Made by a program: the position numbers and the translations under genes. Below the pieces are notes generated by a model, which ran no database searches, had not been told where the DNA came from, and saw only the letters and a list, made by a program, of their open reading frames with translations. A stretch of 62,220 bases of DNA from Streptomyces sp. ISL-1 (GTDB taxonomy: Bacteria > Actinomycetota > Actinomycetes > Streptomycetales > Streptomycetaceae), in NCBI RefSeq assembly GCF_018614585.1, contig NZ_JAGGOI010000047.1, forward strand, positions 1 through 62,220. The letters are read 5' to 3'. Below are positions 10,722 to 19,762 of this stretch, one piece after another (positions within the stretch are counted from its first letter, which is position 1; the number at the start of each line of letters is the position of its first letter).

Positions 10722-11753
10722 TTATCGGCGGGGCTGGGCGTCCAGAACCTGCTGGAGCGCCTCGAACTCCTCGACGCACTTGCCCGCTCCGAGGGCCACC
10801 GAGTCCAGCGGATCCTCGGCGATATGGATGGGCATGCCGGTCTCCCGGCGCAGACGCTCGTCGAGGCCCCGCAGCAGCGCGCCGCCGCCGGTGAGGACGA
10901 TGCCGCGGTCCATCACGTCGCCGGACAGCTCCGGCGGGCACTTGTCGAGGGTGGTCTTGACGGCGTCGACGATCGCGTTGACCGGTTCCTCGATCGCCTT
11001 GCGGACTTCCGCGGCGGAAACGACCACGGTCTTCGGCAGACCTGAGACGAGGTCACGGCCGCGGATCTCGGTGTGCTCGTCCTTGTCCAAGTCGTACGCG
11101 GAGCCGATGGTGATCTTGATGTTCTCGGCGGTCCGCTCACCGAGCAGGAGGGAGTACTCCTTCTTGATGTGCTGGATGATCGCGTTGTCCAGTTCGTCGC
11201 CGGCGACGCGGATGGACTGTGCTGTGACGATTCCGCCAAGTGAGATGACGGCGACTTCGGTGGTGCCACCACCGATGTCGACGACCATATTGCCGGTGGC
11301 TTCATGGACCGGGAGTCCGGAGCCGATGGCCGCGGCCATGGGCTCCTCGATGATGTGCACCTGTCGGGCGCCCGCCTGCGTCGTCGCCTCGATGACCGCA
11401 CGGCGCTCGACACCCGTGATGCCGGAGGGCACACAGACGACGACGCGCGGACGGGCGAGGTAGCGGCGCTTGTGAATCTTCAGGATGAAGTAGCGGAGCA
11501 TCCGCTCGGTGATCTCGAAGTCGGCGATGACGCCGTCCTTCAACGGCCGGACGGCAACGATGTTGCCAGGTGTCCGGCCGATCATCTTCTTCGCCTCGGC
11601 GCCGACCGCGAGAATGCCGCCCGTGTTGGTGTTGATGGCGACGACGGACGGCTCGTTGAGGACGATCCCCCGACCCCTGACGTACACCAGCGTGTTGGCG
11701 GTCCCGAGGTCGACAGCCATGTCACGGCCGATGAACGACATGTTGTTCCCCAT
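10722..11753 (-). CDS. mreB: Actin-like rod shape protein MreB
   Basis: A 343-residue actin-family ATPase. Nucleotide-binding motifs are visible: phosphate 1 (VDLGTANTLVYVRG) near residues 12-25, phosphate 2 (VVDIGGGTTEVAVISLGG) near 160-177, and an adenosine motif (IVLTGGGALLRGLDERL) near 290-306. MreB polymerises under the membrane; in streptomycetes it is associated with aerial hyphae and spore walls. The ATG at 11753 begins MGNNMSFIGRD; a second ATG five codons in (MSFIGRDMAVDLG) is also plausible. It is first in the mre block and is separated from ndk by 240 bases. Confidence 0.97.
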   Translation of the reverse strand: MGNNMSFIGRDMAVDLGTANTLVYVRGRGIVLNEPSVVAINTNTGGILAVGAEAKKMIGRTPGNIVAVRPLKDGVIADFEITERMLRYFILKIHKRRYLARPRVVVCVPSGITGVERRAVIEATTQAGARQVHIIEEPMAAAIGSGLPVHEATGNMVVDIGGGTTEVAVISLGGIVTAQSIRVAGDELDNAIIQHIKKEYSLLLGERTAENIKITIGSAYDLDKDEHTEIRGRDLVSGLPKTVVVSAAEVRKAIEEPVNAIVDAVKTTLDKCPPELSGDVMDRGIVLTGGGALLRGLDERLRRETGMPIHIAEDPLDSVALGAGKCVEEFEALQQVLDAQPRR

Positions 11754-11935
11754 GAGGATGCGTCTGGCCTTCCCAAATCGAGCATTGATGGCTTTTCAGG
11801 ATGGCGAGGTGGGTGCTGTGGCGTGGAGGCTTCATCGTAGTGCCGCCTGCACGGACACGGCGCGGTGGCCCGCCTCTGTATAGGTGACGAGGTGTCGCAG
11901 CGATGCGTTCCCGCAAAGCGCGTTCGTATGCCGAA

Positions 11936-11962
11936 GGGCGACCGAAATTCCTTCGGTCGCCC
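11936..11962 (-). terminator. Terminator downstream of ndk
   Basis: An 11-bp perfect inverted repeat (11936-11946 with 11952-11962, loop ATTCC), 31 bases beyond the ndk stop codon on the minus strand. It separates ndk from the mreB leader. Confidence 0.75.
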
Positions 11963-11993
11963 CAGGTCATGAGCGCGTATGGCTGACGGCCAA

Positions 11994-12407
11994 TCAGGAA
12001 AGTCCGGGGAAGAAAATCTTGAGTTCCCGAATGGCGGACTCTTCGGAGTCCGAGGCGTGGATGAGGTTCTCCCGGACGATGGTGCCGAAGTCGCCCCGGA
12101 TGGAGCCGGGCGCGGCGGCGATCGGGTCGGTCGGGCCCGCCAGCGCGCGAACGCCCTCGATGGCCCGCTCGCCTTCGACGACCAGCGCGACGACGGGACC
12201 GGACGCCATGAACTCGACCAGCGGCTCGTAGAAGGGCTTGCCCTTGTGCTCGCCGTAGTGCTGCTCCAGGGTCTCCTGGTCGAGGGTGCGCAGCTCCAGC
12301 GCGCTGATTGTCCAGCCGGCCTTGGCCTCGATCCGGCCGATGATCTCGCCGATCAGTCCGCGGCGTACGGCGTCGGGCTTGAGCAGGACGAGCGTGCGCT
12401 GGCTCAC
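11994..12407 (-). CDS. ndk: Nucleoside-diphosphate kinase
   Basis: A 137-residue cytoplasmic enzyme that moves the gamma-phosphate from ATP to nucleoside diphosphates through a phosphohistidine. The active-site motif NLIHASDS gives catalytic H117. The start (RTLVLLKPDAVRRGLIG) and length match the family. The start is a GTG at 12407 with AGGAGC about 10 bases upstream. It follows the DUF4233 gene and folC on the same strand and ends before a clear hairpin. Confidence 0.97.
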   Translation of the reverse strand: MSQRTLVLLKPDAVRRGLIGEIIGRIEAKAGWTISALELRTLDQETLEQHYGEHKGKPFYEPLVEFMASGPVVALVVEGERAIEGVRALAGPTDPIAAAPGSIRGDFGTIVRENLIHASDSEESAIRELKIFFPGLS

Positions 12408-12470
12408 TGTGCGGGCTCCTTCAAATGCGGATTCAGGAATTCAGAGGCTACAGGGCCGGAAAGCCGCCGA

Positions 12471-12824
12471 TTACGCAGCGTCAGGCTCTGACGAGGCCTG
12501 TGCGGCCCACCGGGCCTTGGCCTCGTCGATCTTGCGGCCGTAGTGCACCGAGGCCCACCACAGGCCCGCGAACACCGCCCCGAGGAAGAACATCATCGGC
12601 ACCACGAAACCGCTCACGACAAGCGCGATCTGCAGCGCCCAGCCGAGCTGTACGCCGCCGGGGCGGCTGAGCATCCCGCAGAGCAGGACCGAGAGCAGCA
12701 TGCCGACGCCGCAGACCGCCCAGACCGTCGTCGCCGAAAGGCCGTCGGACTTCATGGCGACAAGACCGGCGAAGCCGATCACAAAGAATTCGCCGATCAG
12801 GGTGGATGCACAGAGCGTACGCAT
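12471..12824 (-). CDS. DUF4233 membrane protein
   Basis: A 117-residue protein with three or four hydrophobic segments (STLIGEFFVIGFAGLVAM; VWAVCGVGMLLSVLLCGML; LQIALVVSGFVVPMMFFLGA) and a charged tail ending in alanines. This matches the actinobacterial DUF4233 family, which is almost always found directly after folC; its function is unknown. The ATG at 12824 lies 6 bases after the folC stop, so translation is probably coupled. Confidence 0.88.
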   Translation of the reverse strand: MRTLCASTLIGEFFVIGFAGLVAMKSDGLSATTVWAVCGVGMLLSVLLCGMLSRPGGVQLGWALQIALVVSGFVVPMMFFLGAVFAGLWWASVHYGRKIDEAKARWAAQASSEPDAA

Positions 12825-12830
12825 CAGATG

Positions 12831-14321
12831 TCAGCCCCTTCCCAGGAGCAGCCGGGCCTCGCCGACCGTGATCACCGAGCCGGTCACCAGGACGCCGGCC
12901 CCCGCGAACTCGGACTCCTCCTCGGCGAGCGTGATCGCCGCCTCAAGCGCGTCGTCGAGACGCGGCTCGACGACCACCCGCTCGTCGCCGAAGACCTCGA
13001 CCGCGACCGCCGCCAGCTCGTCCACGTCCATCGCGCGATGGCTCGAGTTCTGAGTGACGACGACCTCCGCGAAGATCGGCTCGAACGCCTCCAGGAAACC
13101 CCGGACGTCCTTGTCGCCGGACGCACCGACCACGCCGATGAGGCGGGAGAAACCGAATGACTCGGTGATCCCCGCGGCGCTCGCGCGGGCGCCGGCCGGG
13201 TTGTGCGCGGCGTCCAGGACGACCGTCGGGCTGCGGCGCACGACCTCCAGGCGGCCCGGCGAGGTCACCGAGGCGAACGCCTTGCGGATCGTGTCCATGT
13301 CCAGCGTGCGGGCCTGATCGGCGCCGATGCCGAAGAACGCCTCGACCGTGGCGAGCGCCACCGCGGCGTTGTGCGCCTGGTGCGCCCCGTGCAGCGGGAG
13401 GAAGATCTCTTCGTACTCCCCGCCGAGTCCGCGCAGCGCCACCACCTGGCCGCCCACCGCGACCTCCCGGGAGACGATGCCGAACTCCATGCCCTCGCGG
13501 GCGACCGTGGCGTCGACCTCGACGGCCTTCTTCAGCATCACCTGTGCGGCGTCCACCGGCTGCTGCGCCAGGATGACCGTCGCGCCCTGCTTGATGATTC
13601 CGGCCTTCTCGACGGCGATCTCGGCGGGAGTGGAGCCGAGCCTGTCGGTGTGGTCCAGGTCAATGGGCATGACGACGGCGACGGACGCGTCGATGACGTT
13701 CGTCGCGTCCCAGCTGCCGCCCATGCCGACCTCGACGACTGCCACATCCACAGGCGCGTCGGCGAAGGCGGCGAACGCCATCCCGGTGAGCACCTCGAAG
13801 AAGGAGAGCCGGAACTCCTGAGCCGCGTCGACCATTTCGACGTACGGCTTGATGTCCTCGTATGTCTCGATGAAGCGCTCGGCTTCGATCGGGGCGCCGT
13901 CCAGGCTGATCCGCTCGGTGACCGACTGGACGTGCGGCGAGGTGTACCGCCCGGTGCGCAGGTCGAATGCGGCGAGCAGGGCCTCGATCATGCGGGCCGT
14001 GGACGTCTTGCCGTTCGTCCCCGTGATGTGGATCGAGGGGTACGCGCGCTGGGGCTCGCCCAGCACATCCATCAGCGCCGCGATACGGGCGACCGAAGGC
14101 TCCAGCTTGGTCTCACCCCAGCGGCCGGCGAGCTCCTGCTCCACCGCCCGCAGCGCCTTGTCCACCTCCGGGTCTGCAGGCCGGGCGGGCACGCGGTCAC
14201 CCTGGGGCGACCCGGCCCGCGCGCGCAGGGTACGGCTGCCGGCCTCGATCACCGCCAGGTCGGGGTCACGGTCGGTCTCGGCGTCGACGATCTCGTCGAA
14301 AGGGTCGGGCTGCTCGCTCAC
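12831..14321 (-). CDS. folC: Folylpolyglutamate synthase / dihydrofolate synthase
   Basis: A 496-residue Mur-ligase-family enzyme adding glutamate to folates. It shows an ATP-binding P-loop (ITGTNGKT, about residues 99-106), the conserved TSPHVQSVTERI, a central Mur-ligase segment (VVEVGMGGSWDATNV) and a C-terminal domain with DAAHNPAGARA. I chose the GTG at 14321 (VSEQPDPF), since the in-frame upstream extension to 14447 is rich in P, T and R, overlaps the region beyond the valS terminator and contains short direct repeats; the ribosome site is weak either way. It lies downstream of valS behind a strong terminator. Confidence 0.9.
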   Translation of the reverse strand: MSEQPDPFDEIVDAETDRDPDLAVIEAGSRTLRARAGSPQGDRVPARPADPEVDKALRAVEQELAGRWGETKLEPSVARIAALMDVLGEPQRAYPSIHITGTNGKTSTARMIEALLAAFDLRTGRYTSPHVQSVTERISLDGAPIEAERFIETYEDIKPYVEMVDAAQEFRLSFFEVLTGMAFAAFADAPVDVAVVEVGMGGSWDATNVIDASVAVVMPIDLDHTDRLGSTPAEIAVEKAGIIKQGATVILAQQPVDAAQVMLKKAVEVDATVAREGMEFGIVSREVAVGGQVVALRGLGGEYEEIFLPLHGAHQAHNAAVALATVEAFFGIGADQARTLDMDTIRKAFASVTSPGRLEVVRRSPTVVLDAAHNPAGARASAAGITESFGFSRLIGVVGASGDKDVRGFLEAFEPIFAEVVVTQNSSHRAMDVDELAAVAVEVFGDERVVVEPRLDDALEAAITLAEEESEFAGAGVLVTGSVITVGEARLLLGRG

Positions 14322-14448
14322 AGGGGCCAGTCTACGGAGGAGCAGTGACAGGACGTTCACCCCGCCCTTTTCGGAGGGTTTAAGTGCCGCTCTCGCGGTC
14401 GGCCGGGGGGTCGGCACGGGGATTGCGGTCGGCACGGGCCTGGACACG

Positions 14449-14477
14449 AGAGGCCCCGGGGAAACCCCGGGGCCTCT
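14449..14477 (-). terminator. Terminator downstream of valS
   Basis: A 13-bp perfect inverted repeat (14449-14461 with 14465-14477, loop AAA), 22 bases beyond the valS stop on the minus strand. It separates valS from folC. Confidence 0.8.
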
Positions 14478-14498
14478 TGTGGGCGACTTCGCTGCGGG

Positions 14499-17120
14499 CT
14501 ACGCCTCCGGCAGCCGGTCCAGCTGCGCGGTGATCCGCGCGATGTCCTCCTCCGCCTTGGCGAGGCGGGCACGGATCTTGTCGACCACGTTGTCCGGCGC
14601 CTTGGCGAGGAACGCCTCGTTGCCGAGCTTGCCGGTCGCCTGCGACTTCTCCTTCTCCGCCGCGGCCAGGTCCTTCGCCAGCCGCTTGCGCTCCGCGCCG
14701 ACGTCGATCGTGCCCGACAGGTCGAGCGCGACCGTGGCCCCCGCGACCGGAAGGGTCGCCGTGGCGCTGAAGCCCTCGCCCTCCGGCTGCAGACGCAGCA
14801 GCTGGCGGATGGCGGCCTCGTGCGGCGCCAGCGCGGTGCCGTCCAGGGTGAGCCGGGCCGGGACCTTCTGGCCGGGCTGCAGCCCCTGGTCGGAGCGGAA
14901 CCTGCGGACCTCGGTGACGACCCGCTGGACCAGCTCGATCTCCTTCTCGGCCGCGGAGTCCCGGAAGCCGCTGTCGGCCGGCCAGTCGGCGATGACGACC
15001 GACTCCTTGCCGGTGAGCGTGGTCCACAGCGTCTCGGTGACGAACGGGACGATCGGGTGCAGCAGCCGCAGCGTCACGTCGAGGACCTCGCCGAGGACGC
15101 GCGCCGAGACCTTCGCTGCCTCACCGCCCGCGAAGTAGGTCGTCTTGGACAGCTCGACGTACCAGTCGAAGACCTCGTCCCACGCGAAGTGGTAGAGGGA
15201 GTCGGCGAGTTTCGCGAACTGGTAGTCGTCGTAGTACGCGTCGACCTCGGCGACCACCGCATTGAGGCGGGAGAGGATCCACCGGTCGGTGGCGGACATC
15301 TGCGCCGGGTCGGGCAGTTCGCCCTCCACCGTCGCGCCGTTCATCAGCGCGAAACGGGTCGCGTTCCAGATCTTGTTGGCGAAGTTACGGGACGCCTTGA
15401 CCCAGTCCTCGCCGATCGGCACGTCGGCGCCGGGGTTGGCGCCATTGGCCAGCGTGAAGCGGACAGCGTCGGAGCCGTACGCGTCCATCCAGTCGAGCGG
15501 GTCGACCGAGTTGGGGTTCGACTTCGACATCTTCTTGCCGAACTCGTCACGCACGAGACCGGTCAGCGCGATGGTGTGGAAGGGGGGCTCCCCGTCCATC
15601 GCGTACAGACCGAACATCATCATCCGGGCAACCCAGAAGAAGATGATGTCGTGCCCGGTGAGCAGGACATCGGTCGGGTAGAACTTCTCCAGGTCCGCGG
15701 TCTTCTCCGGCCAGCCCAGCGTGGAGAACGGCCACAGACCGGACGAGAACCAGGTGTCCAGGACGTCGTTGTCCTGCGTCCAGCCCTCGCCGCTGGGCGG
15801 CTCCTCGTCGGGTCCGACGCAGAGGACCTGGCCCTCCGGCCCGTACCAGACGGGGATCCGGTGGCCCCACCACAGCTGGCGCGAGATGCACCAGTCGTGC
15901 ATGTTGTCGACCCAGTCGAAGTAGCGCCTCGACATATCGGCGGGGTGGATCTTGACCCGGCCGTCGCGGACCGCGTCACCGGCGGCCTGCGCGAGCGGCT
16001 CGACCTTGACCCACCACTGGAGCGACAGCCGCGGCTCGACCGTGGTCTTGCAGCGGGAGCAGTGCCCGACGGAATGGACGTACGGCCGCTTCTCGGCGAC
16101 GATCCGGCCCTGCTGGTGCAACGCCTCGACGATCGTCGACCGCGCCTCGAACCGGTCGAGCCCCTGGAACGGCCCGTGGACCGTGATGATCCCGCGCTCG
16201 TCCATGACGGTCATCGAGTCGAGCCCGTGCCGCTGCCCGATGGCGAAGTCGTTGGGGTCGTGCGCCGGCGTCACCTTGACGGCGCCAGTGCCGAACTCCG
16301 GGTCGACGTGCTCGTCAGCGACGACCGGGATCGTACGGTCGGTCAGCGGCAGCTTGATCCGTTTGCCGACGAGGTGCTTGTACCGCTCGTCGTCGGGGTG
16401 GACGGCGACGGCGGTGTCACCGAGCATCGTCTCGGCGCGGGTCGTGGCGACGACGAGGGTCTCGTCGCCCTCGCCGTACTTGATCGAGACCAACTCACCG
16501 CTGTCGTCCTGGTAGTCCACCTCGATGTCGGAGATGGCGGTCAGACAGCGCGGGCACCAGTTGATGATGCGCTCGGCGCGGTAGATCAGCTCGTCGTCGT
16601 ACAGCTTCTTGAAGATGGTCTGGACGGCCCTGGAGAGCCCTTCGTCCATGGTGAAGCGCTCGCGGCTCCAGTCCACACCGTCCCCGAGGCGGCGCATCTG
16701 GCCGAGGATCTTGCCGCCGTACTCTTCCTTCCACTGCCAGACGCGCTCGACGAACGCATCCCGCCCCAGGTCCTGACGCGACTTGCCCTCCTCGGCGAGC
16801 TGCTGCTCGACCTTGTTCTGGGTGGCGATTCCGGCGTGGTCCATGCCGGGCAGCCAGAGCGCCTCGTACCCCTGCATCCGCTTACGGCGGGTGAGGGCGT
16901 CCATGAGGGTGTGCTGGAAGGCATGCCCGAGGTGCAGGCTGCCCGTGACGTTCGGCGGCGGGATGACGATGGTGAACGGCGGCTTCTCGCTCTTGGGGTC
17001 CGCCGTGAAGTAACCGCGCTCTACCCAGCGCTCGTAGAGCTTCCCCTCCACCTCGGCCGGCGCGTACTGGGTCGGCAGTTCGGGGTTGCTGGCTGGCTGC
17101 TGCTGAGCGTTCTCGGTCAC
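14499..17120 (-). CDS. valS: Valyl-tRNA synthetase
   Basis: An 873-residue class Ia aminoacyl-tRNA synthetase. The HIGH-type motif is HLGH at 63-66 (PPNVTGSLHLGHAF), the KMSKS loop is at 530-534, and the inserted CP1 editing domain lies between (TTRAETMLGDTAVAVHP at ~226-242). Zinc-type cysteine pairs (CPRC 189-192; CSRC ~354-357) are present. The C-terminal ~60 residues form the coiled-coil arm typical of ValRS (RKRLAKDLAAAEKEKSQATG). The start is a GTG at 17120. It attaches valine to tRNA-Val in the cytoplasm and is essential. Confidence 0.97.
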   Translation of the reverse strand: MTENAQQQPASNPELPTQYAPAEVEGKLYERWVERGYFTADPKSEKPPFTIVIPPPNVTGSLHLGHAFQHTLMDALTRRKRMQGYEALWLPGMDHAGIATQNKVEQQLAEEGKSRQDLGRDAFVERVWQWKEEYGGKILGQMRRLGDGVDWSRERFTMDEGLSRAVQTIFKKLYDDELIYRAERIINWCPRCLTAISDIEVDYQDDSGELVSIKYGEGDETLVVATTRAETMLGDTAVAVHPDDERYKHLVGKRIKLPLTDRTIPVVADEHVDPEFGTGAVKVTPAHDPNDFAIGQRHGLDSMTVMDERGIITVHGPFQGLDRFEARSTIVEALHQQGRIVAEKRPYVHSVGHCSRCKTTVEPRLSLQWWVKVEPLAQAAGDAVRDGRVKIHPADMSRRYFDWVDNMHDWCISRQLWWGHRIPVWYGPEGQVLCVGPDEEPPSGEGWTQDNDVLDTWFSSGLWPFSTLGWPEKTADLEKFYPTDVLLTGHDIIFFWVARMMMFGLYAMDGEPPFHTIALTGLVRDEFGKKMSKSNPNSVDPLDWMDAYGSDAVRFTLANGANPGADVPIGEDWVKASRNFANKIWNATRFALMNGATVEGELPDPAQMSATDRWILSRLNAVVAEVDAYYDDYQFAKLADSLYHFAWDEVFDWYVELSKTTYFAGGEAAKVSARVLGEVLDVTLRLLHPIVPFVTETLWTTLTGKESVVIADWPADSGFRDSAAEKEIELVQRVVTEVRRFRSDQGLQPGQKVPARLTLDGTALAPHEAAIRQLLRLQPEGEGFSATATLPVAGATVALDLSGTIDVGAERKRLAKDLAAAEKEKSQATGKLGNEAFLAKAPDNVVDKIRARLAKAEEDIARITAQLDRLPEA

Positions 17121-17256
17121 GGGCTCAGTTTAGGGGTGTCACACGGCCGTACTGAAACGGGAATCTTCCGTAACGGTGTGACCCCCGCCGCCCCACGGCA
17201 CAGCCGCTTGGGCCAGGATGTTCGGACCACATAAGTATCTGGAGGGGAACCCCGTA

Positions 17257-18228
17257 ATGAGCTACAACCAGCCGGGCCCGTACGGCGGACAGCCTCAGCA
17301 GCCCGGGCCGTACGGTCAGCCGGGTCCCTACGGCCAGCAGCCGCCGCAGGCCCCGCAGCCCGGCTACGGGTACCCGCAGCAGCCCCCGCAGCCGCAGCCC
17401 GGCTACGGCTACCCGCAGCAGCCCCCGCAGGGCGTCCCCCCGCAGCAGGACCAGTGGGGCCAGCCCCAGCAGCCGGGCCCGTACGGACAGCAGCCCCAGT
17501 ACCCCGGCGGCCAGGTCCCGCCCCCGCCGCCCGCGCCGAAGAAGAAGACGGGCCTGATCATCGGCGCGGTGGTTGTGGCGCTCGCGGTGATCGGCGGCGG
17601 CACGTACTTCCTGCTGGGCGGTGGCGGCAACAGTGACGTCGCGGACGACACCAAGGGGTACAAGCTCACGCCGGCGGCCGCAGTCGACGACTACAAGAAG
17701 AAGGGCGCCGACAAGTCGGAGCCCCTGACCGCGAAGGACAAGAAGGAAGCCGCCGCGTACGGGATCGAGAACCCGAAGCAGGCGGGCGCCGAGTACGGCT
17801 CGGGTTCCGAGAGCGATCCCCTCAAGGGGAAGGTCCTCAGCCTCACCGGGCTCTGGGGTGAGATCTCAGACCCGGAGAAGGCGGTCGACGGCTACTTCAC
17901 CAGCATCAAGAAGGGCGACGAGGAGGACAAGGAGGACGTCGAGGTCGAGCTCATCGGCAGTCCCACCTCCGTCACGCCTTCCGGCTTCGAGGGCGCACTG
18001 ATGAAGTGCCAGAACGCCAAGTTCAAGCCGACCGGCTCGGGTTCATCGGCCACTGGCCCCAAGGAGTTCGAGGTCCCGATCTGCGTCTGGGCCGACTACA
18101 GCACCATCGCCCAGGTCACCGCCATCGACCTGGCCCAGATGATGGGCACCGGCGGCAAGGGCATGTCGCAGGACCAGGTCGCCGAGCTTGCCGCCAAGCT
18201 CTACAAGACCTCGCGCACCAAGGTCTGA
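17257..18228 (+). CDS. Membrane-anchored protein with Pro/Gln/Tyr/Gly-rich N-terminus
   Basis: A 323-residue protein. Residues ~1-95 are repeats rich in P, Q, G and Y (units like QPGPYGQ and PGYGYPQQP), a cytoplasmic low-complexity tail common in streptomycete membrane proteins. A KKK stop and one membrane helix follow (GLIIGAVVVALAVIGGGTYFLLGGG, about 104-128), then an extracytoplasmic domain of ~190 residues with no motif I recognise (it contains SLTGLWGEISDPEKAVDGYF and a pair of cysteines that could bridge). I chose the ATG at 17257 for its GGAGGGGAA ribosome site. It is divergent from valS. Function unknown. Confidence 0.85.
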   Translation: MSYNQPGPYGGQPQQPGPYGQPGPYGQQPPQAPQPGYGYPQQPPQPQPGYGYPQQPPQGVPPQQDQWGQPQQPGPYGQQPQYPGGQVPPPPPAPKKKTGLIIGAVVVALAVIGGGTYFLLGGGGNSDVADDTKGYKLTPAAAVDDYKKKGADKSEPLTAKDKKEAAAYGIENPKQAGAEYGSGSESDPLKGKVLSLTGLWGEISDPEKAVDGYFTSIKKGDEEDKEDVEVELIGSPTSVTPSGFEGALMKCQNAKFKPTGSGSSATGPKEFEVPICVWADYSTIAQVTAIDLAQMMGTGGKGMSQDQVAELAAKLYKTSRTKV

Positions 18229-18247
18229 TCCCTCAGAGGACAACACG

Positions 18248-18285
18248 AAGGGGCGCCCGGCCAGTTGACTGGCCGGGCGCCCCTT
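18248..18285. terminator. Bidirectional terminator between the anchored protein gene and clpX
   Basis: A 17-bp perfect inverted repeat (18248-18264 with 18269-18285, loop TTGA) flanked by A and T runs. It lies between two convergent genes and can serve both strands. Confidence 0.9.
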
Positions 18286-18307
18286 TCGTATGGCTGAATC
18301 GGCTGAG

Positions 18308-18333
18308 TGCTACGCCGACTTGCTACGCCGACT
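18308..18333 (-). repeat. 13-bp tandem duplication containing the clpX stop codon
   Basis: The 13-mer TGCTACGCCGACT (plus strand) occurs twice back to back. Each copy holds the minus-strand TAG of clpX, so the stop codon and preceding codons are duplicated. The first TAG met (18323-18325) ends the protein. Confidence 0.9.
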
Positions 18334-19615
18334 TCTCGTGGCGCCCGTCGTTCTTCACGATCCGCGGCTCCCGCGGCACCAGCGTCGGGTACACGTTGTT
18401 GCGCACGACGTCCGCCGTGATGACGACCCGGGCGACGTCCTTCCGCGACGGGACCTCGTACATCACCGACATCAGGACCTCTTCCATGATGGCCCGCAGG
18501 CCACGCGCGCCGGTGCCGCGCAGGATCGCCTGGTCGGCGATCGCCTCCAGCGCCGGGAGGTCGAATTCCAGCTCCACGCCGTCCAGTTCGAACAGGCGCT
18601 GGTACTGCTTCACCAGTGCGTTGCGCGGCTCGACCAGGATCTTCAGCAGGGCCTCGCGGTCCAGGTTGTGGACCGAGGTGATGACCGGGAGGCGGCCGAT
18701 GAACTCCGGGATCATCCCGAACTTCACCAGGTCCTCCGGCATGACCTCCTGGAACTGGTCGCTCGCCTCGATCTCGCGCTTGGAGCGGATCGTCGCGCCG
18801 AAGCCGATGCCCTTGGCGCCCGCCCGCGACTCGATGATCTTCTCAAGCCCGGCGAAGGCGCCGCCCACGATGAACAGCACGTTCGTCGTGTCGATCTGGA
18901 TGAACTCCTGGTGGGGGTGCTTCCGGCCGCCCTGCGGGGGCACCGAGGCCGTCGTGCCTTCCAGGATCTTCAACAGGGCCTGCTGGACGCCCTCGCCCGA
19001 CACATCCCGGGTGATCGACGGATTCTCGCTCTTGCGGGCGACCTTGTCGATCTCATCGATGTAGATGATCCCGGTCTCGGCCTTCTTGACGTCGTAGTCG
19101 GCCGCCTGAATCAGCTTCAGCAGGATGTTCTCGACGTCCTCGCCGACGTATCCCGCCTCCGTCAGCGCCGTCGCGTCGGCGATGGCGAAGGGGACGTTGA
19201 GCATCCGGGCCAGAGTCTGGGCCAGCAGCGTCTTGCCGGACCCGGTCGGGCCGAGCAACAGGATGTTGGACTTCGCCAGTTCGATCGCGTCGTCCCGGCC
19301 CGCTCCGCCGCCGTTCTCGCCGGCCTGGACGCGCTTGTAGTGGTTGTAGACCGCTACCGAGAGGGCCTTCTTCGCGGGCTCCTGCCCGACGACGTACCCC
19401 TCGAGGAACTCGTAGATCTCGCGCGGTTTGGGCAGTTCCTCCCACCGCACCTCGGAGGTCTCGGCGAGCTCCTCCTCGATGATCTCGTTGCAGAGGTCGA
19501 TGCACTCGTCGCAGATGTACACACCCGGGCCTGCGATGAGCTTCTTCACCTGCTTCTGGCTCTTTCCGCAGAACGAGCACTTGAGCAGGTCGCCGCCATC
19601 ACCGATGCGTGCCAC
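18323..19615 (-). CDS. clpX: ATP-dependent Clp protease ATP-binding subunit ClpX
   Basis: A 430-residue AAA+ unfoldase. The N-terminal zinc-binding domain has C13/C16 and C35/C38 (CSFC, CDEC), the Walker A motif is at 122-129 (GPTGSGKT), a Walker B (IYIDEIDK) follows, and the pore and sensor motifs are intact. ClpX unfolds tagged substrates and feeds them to the ClpP tetradecamer. I chose the GTG at 19615 because the canonical start VARIGDGGDLLKCSFC follows an AAGGGGAAG site; longer starts to 19726 add unusual residues. It lies downstream of clpP1-clpP2 on the same strand, so complex partners are clustered. The stop codon sits in a tandem duplication. Confidence 0.97.
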   Translation of the reverse strand: MARIGDGGDLLKCSFCGKSQKQVKKLIAGPGVYICDECIDLCNEIIEEELAETSEVRWEELPKPREIYEFLEGYVVGQEPAKKALSVAVYNHYKRVQAGENGGGAGRDDAIELAKSNILLLGPTGSGKTLLAQTLARMLNVPFAIADATALTEAGYVGEDVENILLKLIQAADYDVKKAETGIIYIDEIDKVARKSENPSITRDVSGEGVQQALLKILEGTTASVPPQGGRKHPHQEFIQIDTTNVLFIVGGAFAGLEKIIESRAGAKGIGFGATIRSKREIEASDQFQEVMPEDLVKFGMIPEFIGRLPVITSVHNLDREALLKILVEPRNALVKQYQRLFELDGVELEFDLPALEAIADQAILRGTGARGLRAIMEEVLMSVMYEVPSRKDVARVVITADVVRNNVYPTLVPREPRIVKNDGRHEKSA

Positions 19616-19762
19616 GAGGTGCTTCCCCTTCGCCTGGGAGCAGCTTGGTTCAGCCGACTCCTGGTGCCTCATATCCGACGGTACCTTGCCGGGCCCCCCG
19701 TTCGGGCCCCCCTTGGCGCGGTTCACATTGTCGCGTGAGCCACGCCAAGGGCGCCGGTCCGG

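Noticed and set aside
14322..14447. Longer folC start
   Set aside because: The extra 42 residues are P/T/R-rich and come from repeated GC-rich DNA next to the valS terminator; the GTG at 14321 gives the expected N-terminus.
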